Under the pieces are notes generated by a model. That model worked only from the letters and a program-made list of their open reading frames with translations. It had not been told where the DNA came from and did no database searches. From assembly GCF_031877795.1 (NCBI RefSeq), contig NC_133934.1, positions 109,122,610 to 109,186,609 on the forward strand: 64,000 nucleotides of DNA. The letters are read 5' to 3'. Below, piece after piece: positions 56,146 through 64,000 of this stretch. How positions within the stretch are numbered: position 1 is the first letter of the stretch; the number at the start of each line of letters is the position of its first letter. The DNA comes from Strix aluco (taxonomy: Eukaryota > Chordata > Aves > Strigiformes > Strigidae). The position numbers and the translations under genes were made by a program.

Positions 56146-58500
56146 TATTTTATTCTGTGGAACAATAAGATGGAGATAGTGATTGATATCTTCTCTTGAT
56201 ATTAAATGTCTCAGCAGGAGAAGCAGTTAAAACATTAGAGTTTCTTTGGGCATGAGTATTATAATAATACATTTTTAAAAAAGTGAGATGGGATTGGAAA
56301 CAGCCCTAAATATTTAGGGCAGCATAATTAAATGGCTGCAACTGCTGCTTTACAAGCTTTTCTGGATCTGATGGATTAGAGCCACTTGAGTTTGTTTTCT
56401 CTACCATGCTGAGAGTTTGTGACTGAAGAAATCTGACGATTTCCTGTTTTAAACTCGTATTTCCCCAAAGTTTGTAGAGAAACAACTCAGTTCCAGGATT
56501 TGTTTTTTAGTTAGTATGAAGTTAATGAGATGAGCCTTGTCTTCATGCTTGAACTGAGAGTGGCTTTTGTTCTATGGTCTGACTAGCTAACCTGTATGCC
56601 TAACAGCTATATTCAAGGCTCGGTATTATGAATTAACGGGTAACCTCTTCAGATCAGAAGCTGCTAGCCTTCCTTTCAGTCTGACTTGCAGACCAAGAAA
56701 CTATTAGCTTCATAATCAGACACTGGTCAAACTACTGAACAGATACCCATTTCTTCCTAAAGTCTTTCTGATGAGTAGAATGCCAATACTTACAAGCAGC
56801 TTAAAGCAAGGGCAGAGCGGCATGCGTAGCAGGAGCATTGTGTTAAGTGGTACACAATTAGGGTATCATAAACCTAGTACTTTTACCTAGTTTATATAAT
56901 TCACAGGAAATGACAAAATTTTTCTCTTGTGGGTGTATATGTATATGAAAACCCAACAGATATTTTGTCCAAGATTAACAACACTGGGCTCCTATAATTT
57001 TTAGCCTAGCTAAAGGATGGGTTCCTAAAAAGTTGTCTTGACATTCAAAGATCCTTGAGTACTTTCAGTTCTCGATGTGCATATAGTCATCTGACTATAG
57101 GACACCTAATTTGAAAATGTCAGTTATGTCAATCTCCCCATCTGTAAAGTAGAAATATTAATTAGGTTAAGATTAATACATTTGAAAGAGACTTGTGATC
57201 CTTGAGTAATCTCATGGAAATATAATTATTATAAAACCTCTCATATATTAAAAATGTCTTTATATCTTTAGAAAAGTCAGTGTTGCTGACAAACAATTTT
57301 TTTCCCCTCATGCTGATGTGTTTATTTGTACATTTGGCTTAGAAAAAAAGAAATAACAGACATCTGACTTTGTAAAATAGAATATTATTTATGTGAATTA
57401 CAAGTAACAGACTCATTTCTGTTAGGGCTGCTAAATATCTTAGTTTGAGATGAAATTAGTGAGACACATTTTCCAGGACAGAAAGCATCAAGTTAGAAAG
57501 CACTGTGACGATTAACATTGTGCCAGTGAAAGCATGTGCCTGGGAGGTTTAGTAATGGGATATAGTAGCTTTTAATTAGAGATCACTGGTTTGAATCCAG
57601 CTCAGGATAATTTAGTCATTTGGTATAATTTTGTTTAGAGGCCTATGCAAAATGAGTCTTAGGTCAGTGTAACTATATTTTTACTTATCTACAACCACAG
57701 TTTTGTTGTTTTCCTTAACTGTGTCTGTATCATCAACAATAATTTTCTTAACATCTCTAAACAGACAATAAAATGTTAATATGAAACCCAGCTTCTAGCT
57801 GATAGCAGGGTAGAGGATGACTGAACATTTAATGGAAATTGATACCCTTCTCATTCAGATAGCTGGTATCATTAATACAGGATTAATGCAGGGAGTTCCA
57901 TCCTGCAAGAACTTACTTATTTTGATCTTCTGAAGCAAACTTTGAATTCTGTGAATTGTTATGTCATGTGAGTAGTCTTCTGGAAATGCATGGCATCACT
58001 TGTATGTAAAAACAAAGTGAATGCTTTACTGGGCCAGATTTTATGAAAAGAAACCCATTATGAGGAAAATCTTTATTAGATCAGAAGCAAGTGCAAAGTA
58101 CAGTGCACTCTGATTGTTTTATTTTTTTTTTTTCAGGGGATCCATGGTGTCTGATGACTGATAACCTTCTAATTCTGAGATAGCACAATCCTTGAACTCT
58201 TCCAGATGTCTTCTTTTAATTTTCTGCTACTTGATGGACCTTTTATCTTGTTTGTTCTCCAATGCCAAATTACAGCAAACCTTTTTTTCTGTTTCAGCAT
58301 CTAGGATTTGAACAATGTTTAAACTTTATTTGCTCCTTTGTATCTTTAGTTTTATTTGTCTTACAGAAAATTATGGCATTATGAAGCAGTCTGATTTGCG
58401 CAGAATAGCCAGTTTTATTAAGGAACATTGTATCTAACAGTGGTTTTTACTATATGTAGAATTATATTATCCCAGAGAACCACAATCTTGATGGAAAAGG
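56146..58500. other. Non-coding upstream DNA
   Basis: AT-rich with no supported gene. A tRNA-promoter-like B box, GGTTTGAATCC, occurs at 57,588-57,598. Confidence 0.5.
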
Positions 58501-59594
58501 GCTGTATTTCACAGAATCGCAGAATCACAGAATCGTCAAGGTTGGAAAAGACCTTGTAGATCATCCAGTCCAACCATTAACCTAACACTGACAGTTCCCA
58601 ACTACACCATATCCCTCAGTGCTATGTCAATGTGACTCTTAAACACCTCCAGGGATGGGGACTCCACCACTGCCCTGGGCAGCCCATTCCAACGCCTAAC
58701 AACCTGTTCTGTAAAGAAATGCTTCCTAATATCCAGTCTAAACCTTCCCTGGCACAATTTGAGGCCATTACCTCTTGTCCTATCACTTGTTACTTAGTTA
58801 AAGAGACTCATCCCCAGATCTCTGCAACTTCCTTTCAGGTAGTTGTAGAGGGCGATGAGGTCTCCCCTCAGCCTCCTCTTCTCCAGACTAAACAACCCCA
58901 GTTCCCTCAGCCGCTCCTCGTACGACATGTGCTCAAGACCCTTCACCAGCTTCGTTGCCCTTCTTTGGACACGCTCGAGTAATTCAATGTCCTTTTTGTA
59001 GTGAGGGGCCCAAAACTGAACACAGTAATCGAGGTGCGGCCTCACCAGTGCCGAGTACAGGGGTAAGATCACTTCCCTGTCTCTGCTGGCCACGCTATTT
59101 CTGATACAAGCCAGGATGCCATTGGCCTTCTTGGCCACCTGGGCACACTGCTGGCTCATGTTCAGCTGGCTGTCAATCAACACCCCCAGGTCCGTCTCTG
59201 ACTGGCAGCTCTCCAGCCACTCCTCCCCCAGCCTGTAGCGCTGCTGGGGGTTGTTGTGGCCCAAGTGCAGCACCCGGCATTTGGCCTTATTGCAACTCTT
59301 ACAGTTGGCCTTAGCCCATCGCTCCAGCCTGTCCAGATCTCTCTGCAGAGCCTCCCTACCCTCGAGCAGATCAACACTCCCACCCAACTTGGTGTCGTCT
59401 GCAAACTTACTGAGGGTGCACTCGATCCCCTCGTCTAGATCATCAATAAAGATGTTAAACAGGAGTGGCCCCAAAACCAAGCCCTGGGGGACACCACTCA
59501 TGACTGGCTGCCAACTGGATTTAACTCCATTCACCACAAGTCTTTGGGCCCGGCCATCCAGCCAGTTTTTTACCCAGTGAAGTGTGTGCCCATC

Positions 59595-59953
59595 TGTGGT
59601 GGTTTAGTCCCTGCCAGGGTCTGAGACCACGCGGCCGCTGACCCTCCCCCACAAAGGGAGTGAAATACAAAGCCCCGGGGCTGAGATAAGGAGACGTTTA
59701 ATACAACAGTGCAACAGCAACACAACAAACAACAACAATAACAATAACAATAACAGTAATAACAATGAACAGAGCAAGATATATACCGATATGGCAGTGT
59801 GGAGACCAATCGCATGAAACACGCTTTCCGATTCCCCCCCAGCTCCCGCGCTTGGGCGCCAGGATGTGACATCAGCATGGTATATGAATAACCCAGCTAG
59901 AGCTTCCCCCCACTGCTGGGGAAACTTAACCCTATCCTAGCTAAACCAGGACA
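59595..59953 (-). mobile_element. Solo LTR of an avian endogenous retrovirus inside CR1 (359 bp)
   Basis: In sense it starts TGTCCTGGTTTAGC and ends CTAAACCACCACA (13-bp imperfect inverted ends, TG...CA). It is flanked by a perfect 5-bp TSD CCATC (59590-59594 and 59954-59958). It has a TATA-like GGTATATATC, ATTAAA at 59,702-59,697 and a TGT/TTA-rich simple tract. The TGTCCTGGTTT start is common among bird ERVL-type LTRs. No internal viral genes are present. Confidence 0.9.
59725..59766. repeat. AAC/AATAAC simple repeat within the LTR
   Basis: A run of AACAAC then AATAAC units between the ATTAAA and TATA motifs of the solo LTR. It is low-complexity and likely variable. Confidence 0.9.
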
Positions 59954-60616
59954 CCATCCAAGCAGTGAGCAGCCAGTTTCACCAGGAGAATGTTGAGGGA
60001 AATGGTGTCAGAGGCCTTACTAAAATCAAGGTAGACAACATCCACAGCCTCTCCCTCATCCAATAAGCAGGTCACCCTGTCATAGAAGGAGATCAGGTTT
60101 GTCAAGCAGGACCTGCCTTTCATAAACCCATGCTGACTGGGCCTGATCATCTGGTTCTCCCGCATGTGTTGCGTGATGGTACCCAGGATGAGCTGCTCCA
60201 TCAGCTTCCTGGGCACTGAAGTCAAACTGACAGGCCTGTAATTTCCCGGATCATCCTTCCGACCCTTCTTATAGATGGGCATCACATTGGCCAATTTCCA
60301 ATCTGTCGGGACCTCCCCAGTCAGCCAGTACTGCTGGTAAATGATGGAAAGCGGCTTGGCGAGCACCCCAGCCAGCTCCTTCAGCACCCTCGGGTGTATC
60401 CCATCCGGTCCCATAGACTTGTGTGTGTCTATGTGATGCAGTAGGTCACTGACTATCTCCTCCTGGATTGCAGGGGGGTCGTTCTCCCAGTATCTGTCCT
60501 CTGGCTGAGGAGGCTGGATTCCCTCAGTACAACTAGTCTTGTAATTAAAGACTGAGGCAAAGAAGGCATTAAGCACCTCAGCCTTTTCCTCTTCAAATTT
60601 CCATTGGGACTCATCC

Positions 60617-63600
60617 TAGGAAAAAAATCCCAACAAATTCTAGTGCACTCAGTGATTTGCATGATTTTTTGAATCAAGTCAGAAACATGGCTTGCATGTT
60701 ACCAGTTTTGAATATATACATCTAGCACTCTAGTTTACGTATGTGCCGTGCCCTGTACTGGGTCTGAATTTAAGGATGCTTGCTGGAATCATGACTTAGT
60801 GTTACTTGTGGATTCAGATAGCTCTGATCTAGCAATATTGCTAAACATAATCTGGGTTTTGTGCTACTTCTACAGTACAGATGAGACCATTTAGAAGCTT
60901 TCCATTATTATTTTCAGGTCATCTTTGTGTGGTATTTGAATCCCTCCCTATTAGCAGTTTTTCCATCAGATCATATCATATGACAAATATGTTATTTTTT
61001 TGTAATATAAAACATAATAGTACATAATAGCTTCTTTTAACATGAACTGAAAGGTAAGGAGGACACATTAACTGTCAACATGTTGGCTTGTATGAGTGCT
61101 TTGTGACATGACTGCATAATGTAATTGTGCAAACAGATTTCCTCTCCCTTTCTGCATTTTTCCTGCACCTACAATATGGGACACTGGTTCCCTCCTCCCT
61201 GTTAAAATAATCAGTCATCCCCATTTTTCCACAAAATGGGATGCAGAAAGTGATTTTTTTTTCAGTTGTCAGATGAGAAAATTACAAGCACAAAAATGTC
61301 AGATGGAGCAGTTTTCAACAATCTCTTTGTAGTTTTTCCAATATTCTGCGGAATTGCAACATTCATTTTATTAAAAAGAATGTCCAAAGTCCTTTGTAAC
61401 ACCTATGCATTGCTTCTCCTTTTACTTCTCAATCTGACAGAAAAGTGCCTTAAGCAATGCCAACAGCAGTAGTATGAACTCGTTTATTTGGATTAATGAA
61501 GGCCAAGACATGTCTACTGCATAGTATAGAGCTACCAAACTAGCTGGCTTCAGTACTGTGGTTATTCTCCATGCAGCAGCATGGACCCTAATGTGGTTAT
61601 GTTTCTCCCGTTTCCTGACAGATTAAGCTAGTCTTTGTTGAGCTCCAAGTGCATCTAGTAGTTTACCACAAATATCAGTGTTAAAGTCAACATGAATTAT
61701 TTGCTCAGCACTTTGAAAACGCATAACTGCCTACTCTTTTCAGTAACCACTGTAGTGAAAAATGCTAGGTTCTAGCTGATCTGGGAACAAGAGTCTTAGC
61801 AAATTTGATTCCAGTTTCTCTCAGTTTTCTAATGTTTTATAAGACTCTCCTCTCCCTACTTAGGCAAGTGTGCCTTTGGTAAACAAACAAGTCTACATTG
61901 TAAACTTGCTTCCAGAAATTTAGCAACCTACTTCTGGAAAAGGCAATTGCGTTGATTCAGCATGGGTCTATGAGGTTGCAGAGGAAAATGCCAAGCTCTT
62001 TCATGACCTGTTGGCTTCACTAAGAATCGATGAACCTGACCTTACATGACTGGGAACTGGAAAAAAAAAAATCTTAATATTTCTCCATTTCTTTTCCATC
62101 AGTTTCCTAAAATTGCAGGGCATAGCCCCCAATGGTTTTATTTTCTGAAACGTAAGTACTTCAACAGCTGCACCTTTGTATGAATAAACAGAATATGTAT
62201 GTGAACTACAGTGAATGTACATCAAATTACCTGTCTTATGCATGATGTCATGATGCCATAATCCTGGGAGCTGTATGAGATCTTAAATCAAATTACATTT
62301 AGAAAAGTAGCTATATGATTCTCTTGCACTTACACCTGCCTTCTGAAAAGATAAATCTCAGAGAAGAAATGTTTTATGTGTATTCTGGTTAAGCTTTTAT
62401 GAGGTGCTATCTCAGCAAACAAGAAATTGAATTTCAAAGGGTAGAGGAAAGGGACAAAGCAGATATGACAAAAAGAACTAATTCTAGCTGTCTCGTCTTT
62501 CAGACTGTCTACTAAATTCCTTTTCTCCCTGTGTGCTTTAAAAGAAAGCTGGAGAAATGAGTAAAAAATTGTTGACTAACCTTATAGCAAAATCCCATGG
62601 TGACATGTGCTTCACATCAGTTGTGAAGTGTACAGAAAGAGCACGGGTTTTTGTGTGAAGGTTTGGGGAGAAATAACCCCAGGCCTGTAGATGCCAAGAC
62701 AGAACTTCCAGAAGTTTGTAGTTCTGCACAAAGGGGTTTGGCTTATACAGCTAAGCAGAAGCAGTAGAAACCCCACCAGCTGACTTGCCTGAGCAGTTAC
62801 AGCGCTATCATTGTGAACTCCGAATACTTAAGCCAGCACTTGAACTGATGTGGACTAGAAGAAAATACTTGTCTGGATAATTACAAATAGCAAACATCTA
62901 TAAAAATGGCATGGTCTTTGTGGACAGTTTGAATAGTGAAAGAGCTACATTTGGAGACCAAATTGTTTATTGTGAATTGCTCTCCCAGCTCCTCTAGTAA
63001 GCGATCTCATAGATCAGTGTTCAGTGCTTTCTCAAATAAAACAAAACAGTCAGGCGCTGTGCCAGTACCTCACTTCCATTCACATTCTATTAAGTTTACC
63101 ACCAGCATGCATCTTTCTCTCCTTGGAAAATATATGGGTGGGCAGTACTTGACATTTTTTCTTTTTGCCTTTCCTTCTCTTAGTTTGAGTCAAGCTACCC
63201 ACACATCACAGTGATCATACAATTTTTTTAGTATAATTGAAAAATGTCAGTTGCAGTCTCAGTTGCAGTCTTTCTTTGAAGAGTTCCATCAAGAAAATTA
63301 CTTTTTCTACCTTTTTTTTTTTTTTTTTTTAGTAATCCCAGTCATGGTAGGAGTTTATTTTGTTCTTGGTGTTTGTCTAATAAGGAAGTTTCACAGGCTA
63401 ATCATGAGACTGTGGGTAGGAATGTTTAAAGTAGCTTCTAATTTCTGAAAAGATAAGTGTGACATTGTTGAGTTCTCCTGAAGCAATCGCTCTGCAGTGC
63501 CATTGTCAAACCATGGGATTATTGTGGTTTTGCAAAGATGAACAGTTGAATAGTTAGAAGACAAGGAAGGGCTGTTTAAAGATTGTGATCATAGACCCAA

Positions 63601-64000
63601 AAGACCCATAGTGCTCATGTTTTGGAGGGGAGTAAAGATTTATGTAGATAGCAATGACTAGATGGACACTTATGCTCCTGAATTTGAAAAGGTGATTACA
63701 GATATGTAAAACCTGCATCAGTTATTCAGGTAATCTACTCAGTCTAGTCATCAGCAGATGTCTGAGTGGTTTGGGCAGATAGGGCTTATACTAGGTTGAA
63801 ATAGGTCAGTCTTGTTCATTATGTGTAATAATCTTGTCTATTTATTGACTTGAATGGAAAACATAAAGTGTGATTTATTTCAGTGGGATTTTGGCATATA
63901 GTTGGGGAAGAATGTGCTTCTAAGTGCTTTGCTGAATCAGGGCCAGTGGAAGATATTTCTAAGGATTAAGCAGCAACTGAAGACAATAAAAATAGTTCTG
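60617..64000. other. Distal non-coding upstream DNA
   Basis: AT-rich, no supported gene, RNA or transposon. It contains a T homopolymer near 63,313-63,331 and a short direct duplication (CAGTTGCAGTCT) near 63,247-63,270. In mammals this side of SEL1L is a gene desert toward FLRT2, which fits. Confidence 0.5.

Larger units (their letters stand above)
58509..60616 (-). mobile_element. CR1 LINE, 5'-truncated, interrupted by an LTR
   Basis: Minus-strand CR1 with the C-terminal part of the ORF2 reverse transcriptase and an intact 3' tail ending in repeats of ATTCTGTGA type. Seen: SMGPDGIHPRVLKELA, PVSLTS and KANVMP-like blocks (60.58-59.95 kb), then [14 protein letters not shown], the catalytic FADD box and the [10 protein letters not shown] region (59.58-58.80 kb). 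A solo LTR at 59,595-59,953 splits the frame. Apart from that, one in-frame TAA (58,796-58,794) precedes the natural stop at 58,604-58,602. About 1.75 kb remains without the LTR. Confidence 0.95.
58602..60616 (-). pseudogene. CR1 ORF2 (reverse transcriptase) remnant, broken
   Basis: Truncated at its 5' end, so the endonuclease domain and the first part of the RT are missing. It is disrupted by LTR insertion between the CLDG and HTLHW parts of the RT, and by one nonsense codon 64 codons before the normal end. The catalytic FADD motif is retained. It cannot make active protein. Confidence 0.9.

Noticed and set aside
59251..59580. Plus-strand frames across the CR1
   Set aside because: Antisense shadows of the CR1 reverse-transcriptase coding strand.

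Overview
The window is vertebrate nuclear DNA, most probably from a bird. The evidence is short introns, CR1 LINE copies as the main retroposons, avian-style solo endogenous-retrovirus LTRs, low repeat density, and one long multi-exon gene whose product matches SEL1L. The species cannot be named from sequence alone. No operon, CRISPR array, phage or other prokaryote-type system is present.

The only gene I can support is SEL1L, complete on the minus strand. Its start codon is at 40665-40663 and its stop codon at 8897-8895. I placed 21 coding exons by reading GT-AG junctions and checking phase at every join. They total 2,373 bases, which is 790 codons plus the stop. The protein is the ER-membrane adaptor of the HRD1 ubiquitin ligase. 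It has a signal peptide, an acidic N-terminal stretch, a four-cysteine fibronectin type II module, a long series of Sel1-like (TPR-like) repeats, one C-terminal transmembrane helix and a short proline-rich cytosolic tail.

Layout: 1 to about 5.1 kb is AT-rich intergenic DNA with a TC/TA/CA microsatellite and a CTCF-like motif. About 5.1 to 8.9 kb is the probable SEL1L 3' UTR. From 8.9 to 40.7 kb lie the SEL1L exons and introns; the introns hold an old hAT remnant, a 26-bp minisatellite and a dinucleotide repeat. From 40.1 to 41.5 kb is the SEL1L CpG-island promoter, with CCAAT boxes and near-matches to ER-stress elements. From 41.5 to 64 kb is non-coding upstream DNA. It holds two plus-strand CR1 pieces, a repeat-like patch at 44.5-45.2 kb, a solo LTR (49,389-50,249, TSD GTTAG), an isolated CpG-rich block with a strong CTCF-like motif (53.5-53.76 kb), a non-autonomous hAT element with a perfect 8-bp TSD (55,392-56,137), and a 5'-truncated minus-strand CR1 (58.5-60.6 kb) interrupted by a second solo LTR (59,595-59,953, TSD CCATC).

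I found no evidence of a novel gene system. The points most worth a second look are the 168-bp SEL1L intron 15, which is open in frame and carries a TG/TA repeat; the nested mobile elements with readable target-site duplications; and the isolated CpG/CTCF-like block 13 kb upstream of the promoter.
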